The translations under genes were made by a program, and so were the position numbers. This document shows positions 34,067 to 44,019 of a DNA stretch of 64,000 nt, one piece after another. The notes under the pieces were generated by a model. That model searched no databases and was not told the origin of the DNA. It was given only the letters and a program-made list of their open reading frames with translations. The stretch comes from Bacillus sp. Y1 (lineage in GTDB: Bacteria; Bacillota; Bacilli; Bacillales; Cytobacillaceae): positions 4,168,501 to 4,232,500 of the forward strand of contig NZ_CP030028.1 of the NCBI RefSeq assembly GCF_003586445.1. Reading direction: 5' to 3'. Positions within the stretch are counted from its first letter, which is position 1. Every line of letters starts with the position of its first letter.

Positions 34067-35263
34067 TTATGTGCGTAATACTTTCTTAATTCGTTCAATT
34101 GCCCAGTCAAGGTCTTCGTCACTAATCACTAATGGCGGAGCAAAGCGAATCACTGTGTCATGTGTTTCCTTACATAACAGTCCTTCTTCTTTCAACTGCT
34201 CACAGTACTTTCTAGCAGGGACCGTAAGTTCGACACCGATAAACAGTCCACGACCACGAACTTCTTTAATGATTGGGTTCTTGATTTGTTGTAATTCTGA
34301 AAGAAAATAGCTTCCAAGCTCCTGAGAACGTTCCGCTAACTTTTCTTCCTTCAGTACTTGTAAAGCGGCAATGGAAACCGCACACGCCATCGGGTTGCCA
34401 CCGAATGTTGACCCGTGTGACCCTGGATTAAATACACCGAGAACTTCTTTGTTTGCGACGACGCAAGAGATTGGGAATACTCCTCCACCAAGCGCCTTTC
34501 CTAAAATATACATGTCTGGTTCAATGCCTTCCCATTCACAAGCAAACATTTTCCCCGTACGGGCAAGTCCAGCTTGAATTTCATCGGCAATAAATAGTAC
34601 ATTGTTTTCTTTACAAAGGTCAAAAGCAGCACGCATAAACCCTTCAGGTGGAATAACAATGCCCGCTTCACCTTGGATAGGTTCGATTAAGAAAGCAGCT
34701 GTATTTGGAGTGATTGCAGCTTTTAATGCTTCGATGTCTCCATATGGAATCAGCTTAATTCCTGGTAGCATCGGTCCAAATCCACGCTTATACTCTTCTT
34801 CAGAAGATAGAGAAACCGCTGTCATTGTACGCCCATGAAAATTACCTAAGCATGCAATAATCTCTGCTTGATTATCTTCTACACCCTTCACATCATAGGC
34901 CCACCGACGCGCAGCCTTAACCGCTGTTTCCACAGCCTCCGCACCAGTATTCATAGGCAATGCCATTTCTTTATTTGTTAATTCACAAATCATCTCATAC
35001 CATGGTCCAAGCTGATCATTATGAAATGCACGTGATGTAAGTGTCACACGATCAGCCTGTTCCTTTAATGCTTCAATAATTTTCGGATGACGATGACCTT
35101 GGTTTACAGCCGAATACGCGCTAAGCATATCCATATATTTGTTACCTTCAGGATCCTCCACCCAAACACCTTCTGCTTTAGAAATAACAATCGGAAGAGG
35201 GTGATAGTTATTAGCCCCAAACTTTTCCGTTTGCTCAATCACTTCTTGTGACTTACTCGCCAT
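34067..35263 (-). CDS. rocD: Ornithine aminotransferase
   Basis: PLP enzyme converting ornithine plus 2-oxoglutarate to glutamate semialdehyde; arginine/ornithine catabolism. 398 residues. Visible: [38 protein letters not shown], the Schiff-base Lys in [10 protein letters not shown] and [11 protein letters not shown] use ATG 35263 (MASKSQE) with GGAGG 8 bases upstream; the longer frame runs into it. It is not in the yug block of B. subtilis, so it is an insertion relative to that order. Confidence 0.92.
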   Translation of the reverse strand: MASKSQEVIEQTEKFGANNYHPLPIVISKAEGVWVEDPEGNKYMDMLSAYSAVNQGHRHPKIIEALKEQADRVTLTSRAFHNDQLGPWYEMICELTNKEMALPMNTGAEAVETAVKAARRWAYDVKGVEDNQAEIIACLGNFHGRTMTAVSLSSEEEYKRGFGPMLPGIKLIPYGDIEALKAAITPNTAAFLIEPIQGEAGIVIPPEGFMRAAFDLCKENNVLFIADEIQAGLARTGKMFACEWEGIEPDMYILGKALGGGVFPISCVVANKEVLGVFNPGSHGSTFGGNPMACAVSIAALQVLKEEKLAERSQELGSYFLSELQQIKNPIIKEVRGRGLFIGVELTVPARKYCEQLKEEGLLCKETHDTVIRFAPPLVISDEDLDWAIERIKKVLRT

Positions 35264-35369
35264 TTTATTAACCTCCGATCTCATTCATTCGTGGTGAAAA
35301 AACTACCTTTTCTTAGTGTATCTTAAAAGAATAACTTATGTCCTTTCTCGAGAAAAAAACATAAAAAAA

Positions 35370-35388
35370 GTGGGAGAATTTCTCCCAC
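35370..35388 (-). terminator. yugI terminator
   Basis: GTGGGAGAA pairs with TTCTCCCAC, then TTTTTTTATG on the minus strand. Confidence 0.8.
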
Positions 35389-35402
35389 ACTTTAATCATT
35401 TA

Positions 35403-35801
35403 TTATCTTTGTGATTGCTCAATCCACTCTTGCAACTTATCTTTTAGCGTGTTAAAGCCTTGTGGTGCTTCTGTATCTTGCTTGATAGCAGCTGCAGCTG
35501 TACGCTTTCTTGGCTTCTTCGGAGCAGCCTTTGGTGCAGCTACCGGTGCTTCAGGAGCTTCTACAGTTGCGCGGATAGAAAGACCGATTTTCCCAGCATT
35601 TTCATCGATAGAAAGAACCTTTACTTGAACTTCATCTCCTACTTTAAGGTGCTCGTTAATATCTTTAACGAATCCGTGAGTAATTTCTGAAATATGAACT
35701 AACCCTTGAGTATTTTCATCAAGTGCAACGAACGCACCGTATGCTTGAATTCCCGTAACTTTACCTGTAACAACACTTCCAACTTCAATTTTCTCTGACA
35801 T
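35403..35801 (-). CDS. yugI: S1-domain general stress protein 13
   Basis: 132 residues: one S1 RNA-binding domain (1-75, VGSVVTGKVTGIQAYGAFVALDE...HISEI) and an Ala/Pro/Lys-rich tail (APKAAPKKPRKRTAAAAIK), as in B. subtilis YugI/GSP13. Associates with ribosomes in related species. No ribosome site stronger than AGGAG 6 bases before the ATG. Monocistronic. Confidence 0.9.
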   Translation of the reverse strand: MSEKIEVGSVVTGKVTGIQAYGAFVALDENTQGLVHISEITHGFVKDINEHLKVGDEVQVKVLSIDENAGKIGLSIRATVEAPEAPVAAPKAAPKKPRKRTAAAAIKQDTEAPQGFNTLKDKLQEWIEQSQR

Positions 35802-35955
35802 AGAAACACTCCTAAATATAGTTTATTTATCATTTTTATACGCAATATAAGATTATATCACAATGTCACATCTTATTCAAAAATTTTTACTACACAATAG
35901 TCCGAAAATATAGTATTATGGGAAAATATCTTTTAAAGTAGGTGTAAAAACTGTA

Positions 35956-37302
35956 ATGAAAACACATGAGCAATGGACATCAAAGATTGGCTTTATCCTT
36001 GCAGCAGCTGGCTCTGCAATTGGTCTGGGAGCCATTTGGAAATTCCCATACATGGCTGGAACAAATGGTGGAGGACTCTTTTTCCTTCTTTTTTTATTGT
36101 TAACTTTATTTATCGGTGCACCGATCCTTATTGCTGAATTTATTATTGGTAGAAATACGCAAAAGGATGCAATCACCGCCTATAAAATTCTTGCTCCCAA
36201 CTCAAAATGGAAGGTTATAGGGTATTTAGGAGTCATCATTTCAGGACTTATCTTATCTTTTTATAGTGTGGTAGGCGGATGGATCTTATCTTATCTATTT
36301 CGTAGCGTTACTGGCAGTTTAACAGGACTCTCTCAGGATCAGTACGGATCTCTATTCGGTACGATTATTAGTAATCCTATTGAAGCGATTGTTGCACAAG
36401 CTATCTTTATGATATTAACCATTTTCGTGATCCAAGGCGGGGTTCAGCAAGGAATTGAGAAAGCTAGTAAATACATGATGCCGGCCTTATTTATTCTTTT
36501 TATCATACTAGCCATACGTTCCTTAACTCTTGATGGAGCATCAAAAGGAGTGGAGTTTCTCCTTAAACCGAATTGGAGTAGTCTAACCCCTGACACCATC
36601 TTACTAGCGCTAGGACAGTCCTTTTTTGCTTTAAGCGTCGGTATTTCCGTTATGGTTACGTATGCATCTTATCTTTCTAAAAAGGAAAACATTACTAAGT
36701 CAGCATTTTCGGTTGTTGGTCTTAATATTTTTATCTCTCTACTTGCTGGTCTCGTTATTTTCCCAGCAGTATTTGCACTCGGATTTGAACCTGGGGCAGG
36801 ACCTGGTTTGGTGTTTGTGGTCCTCCCTGCCGTATTTAACGAAATGGCATTTGGCGCATTCTTTTTAACGATTTTCCTTGTGCTGCTTTTGTTTGCGACA
36901 TTAACCTCTGCTTTTTCCATTTTAGAAATTGTTGTAGCGGCTATTGTTAAAGAGAAAACAGAACAGCGCAAACAATGGGCTTGGAAAACAGGCATTGTTA
37001 TTTTTATCTTTGGAATTCCTAGCGCATTATCTTTTGGAGTTTGGTCTGACGTTCTTATCTTCGGAAAAACGATCTTTGATTTTGCAGATTTTATTGCAAG
37101 TAATATTGGGATGCCGTTAGGAGCCTTTTTAATCTCTATTTTTGTTGGGCACCGGCTTCCATACAAGCTATTGAAAAGTGAGTTAGCATTAGGAACATTC
37201 GGGAATATGAACAAGCTGTTTACGATCTGGTATTTCACGATTCGATTTATCGTTCCCGTTGCGATTATTTTTGTATTTTTACGTTCGATTGGTCTTTTGT
37301 AA
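35956..37302 (+). CDS. Sodium-dependent transporter, NSS family
   Basis: 448-residue LeuT-fold Na+:solute symporter with 11-12 TM segments. TM1 has GFILAAAGSAIGLGAIWKFP with the unwound NSS motif; TM6 has ALGQSFFALSVG. Resembles Bacillus YhdH/YocR; substrate likely an amino acid or osmolyte. AGGTG is 11 bases before the ATG, so initiation looks weak. This gene, the XRE regulator and degV that follow are insertions relative to the B. subtilis yugI-alaT order. Confidence 0.85.
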   Translation: MKTHEQWTSKIGFILAAAGSAIGLGAIWKFPYMAGTNGGGLFFLLFLLLTLFIGAPILIAEFIIGRNTQKDAITAYKILAPNSKWKVIGYLGVIISGLILSFYSVVGGWILSYLFRSVTGSLTGLSQDQYGSLFGTIISNPIEAIVAQAIFMILTIFVIQGGVQQGIEKASKYMMPALFILFIILAIRSLTLDGASKGVEFLLKPNWSSLTPDTILLALGQSFFALSVGISVMVTYASYLSKKENITKSAFSVVGLNIFISLLAGLVIFPAVFALGFEPGAGPGLVFVVLPAVFNEMAFGAFFLTIFLVLLLFATLTSAFSILEIVVAAIVKEKTEQRKQWAWKTGIVIFIFGIPSALSFGVWSDVLIFGKTIFDFADFIASNIGMPLGAFLISIFVGHRLPYKLLKSELALGTFGNMNKLFTIWYFTIRFIVPVAIIFVFLRSIGLL

Positions 37303-37317
37303 CTGTAACGAAACGTT

Positions 37318-37351
37318 CACGATTGGGATAAATTCCCCTATCCTAATCGTG
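37318..37351. terminator. Hairpin after the NSS gene
   Basis: CACGATTGGGATA pairs with TATCCTAATCGTG around an 8-base loop. There is no clear T tract, so termination is uncertain. Confidence 0.4.
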
Positions 37352-37397
37352 ATAAAATAAATAAGGAATATAATCTTTTTCGAAAGGAAGATGAGCC

Positions 37398-37607
37398 ATG
37401 ACTGCAATTGGGCAAAACATTAAACGCTTTCGGGAAGAATTAGAAATGTCACAGCAGGAGCTTGCTATTAAGATCCGTGTTGGCACTGCTACGATTGACA
37501 AATATGAGTCAGGCGTACAAACTCCTGACTCACAAACCATTTTAAAAATTTCTACTGTACTTGATATTCCAGTCTCTGAATTGATGCAACAAGAAAGTCA
37601 TATATAA
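37398..37607 (+). CDS. XRE-family DNA-binding protein
   Basis: 69 residues made up almost entirely of one Cro/CI helix-turn-helix (about 6-62: MSQQELAIKIRVGTATIDKYESG). GAAAGGAAG precedes the ATG. No effector domain and no clear target; it may regulate its neighbour or itself. A stem AGCGAGG/CCTCGCT (37622-37643) follows the stop. Confidence 0.82.
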   Translation: MTAIGQNIKRFREELEMSQQELAIKIRVGTATIDKYESGVQTPDSQTILKISTVLDIPVSELMQQESHI

Positions 37608-37722
37608 ATGGTAATAGGTAAAGCGAGGGATTTGTTCCTCGCTATTCGTTTGTTTCATTCAGTTTATTTGGAGATTATTTTTCATTATCATAGTGCTTAT
37701 ATAACATCTTATGGAGGATATT

Positions 37723-38580
37723 ATGGCAAAGAAAATTGCTTGGGTAACCGATTCGACGGCAAGCTTCTCAGAAAAAGATCAAGCTTGGTTACAAGACAAT
37801 CATATATACGTGGTTCCCCTTTCGTTCACGTTTGGAAACGCAACCTTTAAAGAGGGTGTAGACATAACTACCGAGGAATTTTATGAGATGATGAGTAACT
37901 CAAGTTTTCCTCCCACTAGCTCACAGCCTGCCCTAGGGGACTTTATTGACCTTTATACCCAATTAAAAGAAAGCTACGATGAAGCGATCATCATCCATGT
38001 ATCTAGTGAACTATCTGGAACGTACTCCACATCCACACAAGCGGCTGAGATCGTTGGTTTCCCTGTACACCCAGTTGATTCGTGGATCGGTTCTTTTCCT
38101 TTAAAGTTCTTACTAGAAGAAGGAATCACCTTGTATAATGATGGACTAAAGCCCTCTGAAATTGTAAAAGAACTTCTTTCGTTAAGAGAAAAATGCCGCT
38201 TGATCTTAATTCCAGCTAACTTAGATCAATTGAGAAAAAGTGGACGAGTCTCCAATTTTGGCTCTATTTTAGGAAATCTTCTACAAATAAAACCACTACT
38301 TGCTTTTAAGGAAGGGAAAGTAAATATCGTTGAAAAAATTCGCACGATGAGAAAAGCGGAGCAGGCACTAATAGACCGTTTGCACGAAGCGTACAAGCAA
38401 GGAATCTACGATCGAATTGGAATTATGCACGCAGGTGAAAAGGAGATCGTTGAAAGTTTACTCTCAAAAATTGTGGCCGAGTACGAGTCATTGAAGATTG
38501 AAGTACTCCCATTAATTCCTGTTGCTGGTGTTCATACAGGCGTAGGAACCATTGCTTTGTCATATATCATGAAGGATTAA
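37723..38580 (+). CDS. DegV-family fatty-acid-binding protein
   Basis: 285 residues. VTDSTASFS at the N-terminus, then SSQPALGDF, ISxSLSGTYS-like VSSELSGTYSTS and the C-terminal domain, all DegV (FakB) hallmarks. Such proteins bind a fatty acid and present it to the kinase FakA for phospholipid synthesis. The start is the ATG at 37723 with GGAGG; an upstream in-frame ATG at 37711 lacks support. Whether it is a FakB or another DegV paralogue cannot be told. Confidence 0.88.
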   Translation: MAKKIAWVTDSTASFSEKDQAWLQDNHIYVVPLSFTFGNATFKEGVDITTEEFYEMMSNSSFPPTSSQPALGDFIDLYTQLKESYDEAIIIHVSSELSGTYSTSTQAAEIVGFPVHPVDSWIGSFPLKFLLEEGITLYNDGLKPSEIVKELLSLREKCRLILIPANLDQLRKSGRVSNFGSILGNLLQIKPLLAFKEGKVNIVEKIRTMRKAEQALIDRLHEAYKQGIYDRIGIMHAGEKEIVESLLSKIVAEYESLKIEVLPLIPVAGVHTGVGTIALSYIMKD

Positions 38581-38590
38581 ATACTAGAAA

Positions 38591-38622
38591 AAAGGACAAC
38601 TGTTTACGGTCAGTTGTCCTTT
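38591..38622. terminator. Bidirectional terminator between degV and alaT
   Basis: AAAGGACAACTG pairs with CAGTTGTCCTTT (12 bp, loop 8), with a T tail on both strands. Confidence 0.85.
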
Positions 38623-38632
38623 CTTATGGATA

Positions 38633-39796
38633 TTATCTTTCAACAAACCGTTTGATTCGTTTCACCGCTTCTTGTAAATGTTCCATGGATGAAGCGTACG
38701 AGCAGCGAATATGTCCTTCCCCGCTACTTCCAAACACATTACCTGGAACAACTGCTACTTTTTCTTCGATCAATAATTGTTCAGCAAATTGCTCTGATGA
38801 CAGACCTGTACTTACAATGGATGGGAATGCATAGAACGCACCACCAGGGATATGACAGGAAAGCCCGATATCATTTAGTGACTGAACAAAATAGTTCCTT
38901 CTTCTACGATAACTTTTTTTCATATCCTCTACGTCTTCTCTGCCGCCTTTTAATGCCTCAAGTGCCGCGTACTGCGCCATCGTCGGAGCACACATCATGG
39001 CATATTGATGAATTTTTAACATAGCTGCAGTTAGTTCCTCGTTCGCACAAACAAAACCAAGTCTCCAGCCTGTCATCGCAAAGCCTTTCGAGAAACCGTT
39101 AATAAGAAGGGTTCTATGTCTCATGCCTTCAATCGCAGCAAAACTTACATATGTTTCATCATAGGCAAGCTCTGCATAGATTTCATCAGATAACACCAGA
39201 AGATCATGCTTTTCAATGAATGTGGCAAGCTCTACTAATTCTTTCTCACCCAGCATTGTACCTGTTGGATTATTAGGAGAACAAAGCATAATCGCCTTCG
39301 TCCGGTCGGTAATCGCCTTTTCTAACTGATGAGTTTGAATTTTAAAATCGTACTCTTCTGTTGCTTGAACCGCAACTGGCTTTCCACCTGCTAACGAAAC
39401 TAGTGGTGCATAAGAGACGAAGCTTGGTTCAATAACAATGACCTCATCACCTGGATCGAGAATCGCACGTAATGCAATGTCTAATGCTTGACTCGCTCCA
39501 ACGGTAATGATGATCTCGCTTTTCGGATTATACTCCACATGAAATTGCTTTTTCATATACGAGGACACTTCGTTACGAAGCTCTAATAATCCAGCATTTG
39601 CTGTATAAGATGTAAACCCGTGTTCAAGGGAAAGAATGGCTGCTTCTCTAGCTGACCAAGAGGTGACAAAGTCAGGCTCACCTACCCCTAAGGAAATAAC
39701 CCCTTCCATTCCTGCTGCAAGATCAAAAAACTTACGAATTCCAGATGGCTTAAGGTCTTCTACCGTTTTTGCCAAATAAGATTTTGTCTGTTTCAT
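38633..39796 (-). CDS. alaT: Aminotransferase AlaT
   Basis: 387-residue fold type I PLP aminotransferase. Visible: PSFVSYAPLV, SPNNPTGT, DEIYAELAY and the Schiff-base Lys in INGFSKGFAMTGWRLG. Directly downstream of alaR with TAATG overlap; in B. subtilis this pair makes alanine from pyruvate, so AlaT is favoured over other PatA-like activities. Own terminator. Confidence 0.9.
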   Translation of the reverse strand: MKQTKSYLAKTVEDLKPSGIRKFFDLAAGMEGVISLGVGEPDFVTSWSAREAAILSLEHGFTSYTANAGLLELRNEVSSYMKKQFHVEYNPKSEIIITVGASQALDIALRAILDPGDEVIVIEPSFVSYAPLVSLAGGKPVAVQATEEYDFKIQTHQLEKAITDRTKAIMLCSPNNPTGTMLGEKELVELATFIEKHDLLVLSDEIYAELAYDETYVSFAAIEGMRHRTLLINGFSKGFAMTGWRLGFVCANEELTAAMLKIHQYAMMCAPTMAQYAALEALKGGREDVEDMKKSYRRRRNYFVQSLNDIGLSCHIPGGAFYAFPSIVSTGLSSEQFAEQLLIEEKVAVVPGNVFGSSGEGHIRCSYASSMEHLQEAVKRIKRFVER

Positions 39797-40299
39797 TACG
39801 GTGACACCACAATTCTCTTATCATCGTCTGCTAATGGTTCAAATATCGTCCCATCATGCTTATATTTTTTCAAAATAAAATGAGTGGTTGTTGATAAGAC
39901 AGAATCAAGAGTAGATAGCTTATTTGAAACAAATCTAGCTACTTCATTCATCGATTTTCCTTCAATAATGACGCTAAGGTCATAGGCACCTGACATCAGA
40001 TATACGGATTTTACTTCTTTAAATCGGTAGATACGTTCAGCTACTTCATCAAAGCCTACTCCACGCTTTGGTGTTACCTTCACATCAATCATAGCGGTAA
40101 CGCCTTCATGACCGTCAATTTTAGACCAATCCACTACGGTTGTGTAATGAACAAGAACTTTCTCCTTTTCAAGCTTCTTAATAAGCTCAACTGTTTCTTG
40201 CAAGCTTAGGCCGATCATTTTTGCTACATCTTCAGATGAAATTCGGGCATCCTTTTCAAGAATTTCTACAACTTCGAGTTCTTTTTCCGAAAGTTTCAT
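39796..40299 (-). CDS. alaR: Lrp/AsnC-family regulator AlaR
   Basis: 167 residues: winged HTH (about 4-50, SSEDVAKMIGLSLQETVELIKKLE) and AsnC/RAM ligand domain ending HFILKKYKHDGT. First gene of the alaR-alaT unit; in B. subtilis it activates alaRT. The -10 TATAAT (rc of 40341-40346) sits in an AT-rich upstream region with no obvious -35. Confidence 0.88.
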   Translation of the reverse strand: MKLSEKELEVVEILEKDARISSEDVAKMIGLSLQETVELIKKLEKEKVLVHYTTVVDWSKIDGHEGVTAMIDVKVTPKRGVGFDEVAERIYRFKEVKSVYLMSGAYDLSVIIEGKSMNEVARFVSNKLSTLDSVLSTTTHFILKKYKHDGTIFEPLADDDKRIVVSP

Positions 40300-40468
40300 G
40301 CGTTAACATCCTTTTCTGCTTTATCGCTTAAAATAGTTACATTATAACAAAAATGCGTAAAAAATAATTTAATTTTCAAATTTATCATCATATTTTTTTA
40401 TGATTGTTTTTGTCATTGATGGGTATTCTATGAAAAAACAAATTACCGTTAAAGGAGTGAATACGAAG

Positions 40469-41293
40469 ATGGATGACGCTAGCATCACCGGTACGATCAA
40501 TATTAACGGAAACGACCTGTATTATGAACATTATAAACATTCTCAAGCAACAGATACGCTATTGCTCATTCATGGGTTTCTCTCGTCTACCTTTAGCTTC
40601 CGAAGATTAATTCCTCTTCTTCGTGAGGAATTTAACGTCATCGCTATTGATTTCCCGCCATTCGGTAAAAGTGGTAAATCAAAGAAGTTTATTTACTCGT
40701 ATGAGAATATAGCACATTCGATTATTTCCTTTGTGGAGCATCTTCATATAAAAAATGTATCGATTATCGGTCACTCGATGGGGGGACAAATCGCTTTAAA
40801 AATCTCGCAATTACGTCCTGATCTCGTAAAACGCTCGGTATTATTATGTAGCTCTGGCTACTTAAAACGAATGAAACTTCCTCTTGTTCTATCTAGTTAT
40901 CTTCCCTTTTTCCACTTGTATGTGAAAAGACATCTAGCAAAATCAGGAGTGAAGAAAAATCTTGTTAATGTCGTGCATGATCATTCGATGATTGATGATG
41001 ATATGTTGAACGGATATTTAGTCCCTTTTTTAAAAGGAGATATTTTCCCAGCCTTAACTCGGATGATACGGCACAGAGAAGACGAGCTGGATGAGTCTGA
41101 TTTGAAAAAAATCGAGACTCCGTGTCTGCTCATTTGGGGCGAGCATGACAGAGTTGTCCCATTAAGGGTTGGAAAACGATTGAAGCAAGATTTAAAGAAC
41201 TCCGAGCTCATTGTGTTAAAGGAGACAGGACATCTTGTACCTGAAGAACGACCTGAAATTGTTCACAAGTATATTAAAGAGTTTCTTGTGTAA
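40469..41293 (+). CDS. yugF: Alpha/beta hydrolase YugF
   Basis: 274 residues, same as B. subtilis YugF. Visible: oxyanion HGFLSSTFSF, nucleophile Ser in IIGHSMGGQ, acid Asp in WGEHDRVVP and His in ETGHLVPEE: a complete triad. Cytosolic; substrate unknown (epoxide hydrolase or esterase-like by family). The start is the ATG at 40469 with AAAGGAG 11 bases upstream; longer in-frame starts (40400, 40430) lack ribosome sites. Confidence 0.87.
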   Translation: MDDASITGTININGNDLYYEHYKHSQATDTLLLIHGFLSSTFSFRRLIPLLREEFNVIAIDFPPFGKSGKSKKFIYSYENIAHSIISFVEHLHIKNVSIIGHSMGGQIALKISQLRPDLVKRSVLLCSSGYLKRMKLPLVLSSYLPFFHLYVKRHLAKSGVKKNLVNVVHDHSMIDDDMLNGYLVPFLKGDIFPALTRMIRHREDELDESDLKKIETPCLLIWGEHDRVVPLRVGKRLKQDLKNSELIVLKETGHLVPEERPEIVHKYIKEFLV

Positions 41294-41295
41294 AT

Positions 41296-41327
41296 AAAGC
41301 TTCAAGCCAGTATCCGCTTGAAGCTTT
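41296..41327 (+). terminator. yugF terminator
   Basis: AAAGCTTCAAG pairs with CTTGAAGCTTT, then TTT. Confidence 0.85.
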
Positions 41328-41334
41328 TTTAACA

Positions 41335-41595
41335 TTACAACGAGCAAGAGCTTTCGTTTTTAATCGCTAACAATGCTTCGGCCATGGCTGTACATTCAGA
41401 TAAAGGAATGATTTCTTCAAAAGAAAACTCATATATGCTTTGGATTTTTCGAGCAAGCTCTTTTACAGATGACAAAACGTGTACTGCTTGAATCGTATCC
41501 GCAATTTCCGGATCATAGCTGTCTTCCCCATAACCGAGTGGATCCCACTCTATCAGACGCTGTAACAAACTTAAATTCATTTCGAGCATTTCCAT
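41335..41595 (-). CDS. yugE: DUF1871-family protein YugE
   Basis: 86-residue helical protein of the YugE family (MNLSLLQRLIEWDPLGYGEDSY). AAAGGTGAT precedes the ATG. It is divergent from patB and convergent with yugF. Function unknown. Confidence 0.82.
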   Translation of the reverse strand: MEMLEMNLSLLQRLIEWDPLGYGEDSYDPEIADTIQAVHVLSSVKELARKIQSIYEFSFEEIIPLSECTAMAEALLAIKNESSCSL

Positions 41596-41682
41596 GTAAA
41601 ATCACCTTTTATTTTATCTTTTCGTTCACATATCTTATCATATTACATAGATCAAATAAAATGGAAAAAGGTGAGGTGCTTT

Positions 41683-42849
41683 ATGACTACATATGATTTT
41701 GATAAAGTGATTGACCGAAATAATACCGGATCTGTTAAATGGGGGCTCCTGCACGATGTGTTCGGAAGCAGTGATCTTCATCCGATGTGGGTAGCAGATA
41801 TGGATTTCCCACCGCCTGCTGAAGTAACAAATGCGATTCGAAATCGATTAGAGCATGAAATTTTCGGCTACACCTTTGTTCCCTCATCTGTTGGAAAGGC
41901 CATTCAAGCTTGGGTGAAAACAAGACATCATTGGGAGATTCGTCAAGCATGGATTACATACAGTTCAGGAGTTGTCCCTTCTATCAGTACGGCCGTCCAA
42001 GCATTTACTTCTGTTGGAGACAAGGTAATGCTTCAATCTCCTGTGTATACTCCGTTCTTTTCTATGGTTGAAAAAAATGAGCGCGTGGTCGTGAACTCTC
42101 CACTAAAAAATGTAAATAACCGTTACGAAATCGACTTTGAGGATTTTGAAGCTAAGCTGAAAGAAGGCGTTAAGCTATTTATATTATGTAATCCTCACAA
42201 TCCAAGCGGAAGAGTGTGGAAAAAAGAAGAACTCCTTCAAATCGGTGAACTTTGCAAAAAGTACAATTGCTTCATTTTATCAGATGAAATTCATTCCGAT
42301 CTTGTGTTTGATGGAACTACGCATGTCCCGATTGCGAGCTTAGAGGACTTTGCTGATTTTGTAGTCACTTGTATCGCTCCAAGTAAAACCTTTAATTTAG
42401 CAGGCTTGCAGGCTTCTGTAGTTATTACTAGCAATCAGAAACTTCGAGAGTTATTCCAAGCCGAACAGCAAAAGCAAGGATTTCATACATTAAATACGTT
42501 TGGAATCGTTGGAATGGAGGCAGCTTATCTTTATGGTGAAACATGGTTAACCGAAGCTCTTGCATACATGGCAGAAAATATTCGCTATGTACAGGAGTTC
42601 CTAGAGGCTGAGCTTCCACAAATAAAGATGATGCAGCCGGAAGGTACGTACTTAATCTGGATGGATTGTCGTGAGCTTGGACTTTCAGATGATGACTTAA
42701 AGAAAGCACTGATCGAAAAAGGAAAAATAGGACTCGAACCTGGACCAAAATACGGCCCGGGTGGAGAAGGCTTTGTCCGTATGAATGTAGCGTGTTCAAA
42801 AGAACATGTGACAGAAGGATTAGAGCGATTGAAAGCAGCATTTGCTTAA
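41683..42849 (+). CDS. patB: PLP-dependent C-S lyase PatB
   Basis: 388 residues, as in B. subtilis PatB (cystathionine beta-lyase-like). Visible: HPMWVADMDFPPP, CNPHNPSGRVW, SDEIHSDLVFD and the Schiff-base Lys in APSKTFNLAG. Cleaves C-S bonds in cystathionine and related thiols in methionine metabolism. The start is the ATG at 41683 with GAGG 6 bases upstream. Own strong terminator. Confidence 0.9.
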   Translation: MTTYDFDKVIDRNNTGSVKWGLLHDVFGSSDLHPMWVADMDFPPPAEVTNAIRNRLEHEIFGYTFVPSSVGKAIQAWVKTRHHWEIRQAWITYSSGVVPSISTAVQAFTSVGDKVMLQSPVYTPFFSMVEKNERVVVNSPLKNVNNRYEIDFEDFEAKLKEGVKLFILCNPHNPSGRVWKKEELLQIGELCKKYNCFILSDEIHSDLVFDGTTHVPIASLEDFADFVVTCIAPSKTFNLAGLQASVVITSNQKLRELFQAEQQKQGFHTLNTFGIVGMEAAYLYGETWLTEALAYMAENIRYVQEFLEAELPQIKMMQPEGTYLIWMDCRELGLSDDDLKKALIEKGKIGLEPGPKYGPGGEGFVRMNVACSKEHVTEGLERLKAAFA

Positions 42850-42854
42850 TAGTC

Positions 42855-42886
42855 AGACGGAAGAGTGAGACTCTTCCGTCTTTTTG
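42855..42886 (+). terminator. patB terminator
   Basis: AGACGGAAGAGT pairs with ACTCTTCCGTCT (12 bp, loop GAG), then TTTTG. Confidence 0.88.
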
Positions 42887-42903
42887 TTTAAATTAAAAAA
42901 CGC

Positions 42904-42923
42904 ACACTTTTCAAGAAAAGTGT
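42904..42923 (-). terminator. Terminator of the 67-residue membrane protein gene
   Basis: ACACTTTT pairs with AAAAGTGT, extended by ACGc/aCGT, with T6 on the minus strand. Confidence 0.72.
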
Positions 42924-42927
42924 ACGT

Positions 42928-43131
42928 TCATCCTTTGTTTTGTTGCTCACTCATAATTTGATTTTCTAATTCTTTTGCTTTTGCTTCTTCTTTTCGTGAG
43001 ATTTTCACGATAAATCGCATCGTGAAAATACAGAGGATTAAGAAGATCGTAAAAGAAATAGCAGCTGGGATATATTCAGACTTATCTTCAGGAAAATATA
43101 GAAACAATGATAAAATAAACGAATTGATCAT
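42928..43131 (-). CDS. Small single-TM or two-TM membrane protein, unknown
   Basis: 67 residues from the ATG at 43131 (AAAGGA 8 bases upstream). Hydrophobic segments at about 4-13 and 21-45, then a charged tail EEAKAKELENQI. No family recognised. The longer reading frame to 43167 lacks a ribosome site. Confidence 0.6.
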   Translation of the reverse strand: MINSFILSLFLYFPEDKSEYIPAAISFTIFLILCIFTMRFIVKISRKEEAKAKELENQIMSEQQNKG

Positions 43132-43207
43132 AACGATCTTCCTTTCTGCAAACATGCAGTCATTCATGCCTATTATATCAAGGTTCCTACCGATCGTCCA
43201 AGGACGA

Positions 43208-43924
43208 TTACTTCAGCACAGTAATCTTCTTGATGATAACATCTTCTTCCGGCTTATCACCTTCACCTACTGGAGTGGTAGCTATTTTATCAACCACATC
43301 CATCCCTTCAATCACTTGACCAAACACGGTATGTGCTTTATCCAACCATGGAGTACCACCATCTTCATAGTGCTTAATGACCTTTTCGTTGTAATTAGCT
43401 TTTTTCATTTGGTCCACTGAACGTGGATCTAATGTTTTATTTTGTACGATAAAAAACTGGCTTCCATTCGTACTAGGACCTGAGTTAGCCATTGATAAAG
43501 CGCCTCTAAAATTATAAAGTTGATTAGAGAACTCATCTTCAAATGGCTCTCCATAAATGCTTTCTCCACCCATTCCTGTTCCATCTGGGTCTCCGCCCTG
43601 AATCATAAAGTCATTTATTACACGGTGGAAAATGACTCCTTCGTAATATCCCTCTTCACTATGAGTAATAAAGTTTTCTACTGCCTTTGGAGCTTGTTCT
43701 GGAAACAGCTTGATTTTGATATTTCCCATTGATGTTTCCATTTCGACTAGTCTTTCCTTTTCACCAACCTCTGTGGTTGCCTGTGGAAGCTCAATATTTT
43801 CTTGGTTAGCGGTTTCATTATTGCTTGCATTTCCGTTCGAATTATCCGTACCTTCTTCATTGCTTGTCCCACAACCAGTGACAAGGAAAACAACGAATAA
43901 TAAACACGCTAGGAATTTTTTCAT
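43208..43924 (-). CDS. Cyclophilin-type peptidyl-prolyl isomerase lipoprotein
   Basis: 238 residues. Lipoprotein signal with lipobox LVTGCG (Cys about 18), a Ser/Asn-rich linker, then cyclophilin domain with [15 protein letters not shown] and NGSQFFI, the catalytic Arg/Phe surface. Outside the membrane it would assist folding of secreted proteins. GGAGGG lies 7 bases before the ATG. In this location in B. subtilis there is no such gene that I recall, so it is probably a local insertion. Confidence 0.88.
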   Translation of the reverse strand: MKKFLACLLFVVFLVTGCGTSNEEGTDNSNGNASNNETANQENIELPQATTEVGEKERLVEMETSMGNIKIKLFPEQAPKAVENFITHSEEGYYEGVIFHRVINDFMIQGGDPDGTGMGGESIYGEPFEDEFSNQLYNFRGALSMANSGPSTNGSQFFIVQNKTLDPRSVDQMKKANYNEKVIKHYEDGGTPWLDKAHTVFGQVIEGMDVVDKIATTPVGEGDKPEEDVIIKKITVLK

Positions 43925-44019
43925 GTAATCACCCTCCAAAATACTTTGTTTTTCATAATGCTTACGTCATAATTATTATCATATACAGTTCTAGCCCAAT
44001 TTGAAAGGAGAAACGAAAA

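Noticed and set aside
43520..43928. Plus-strand frames opposite the cyclophilin gene
   Set aside because: Shadows of a clear lipoprotein-cyclophilin gene on the minus strand.
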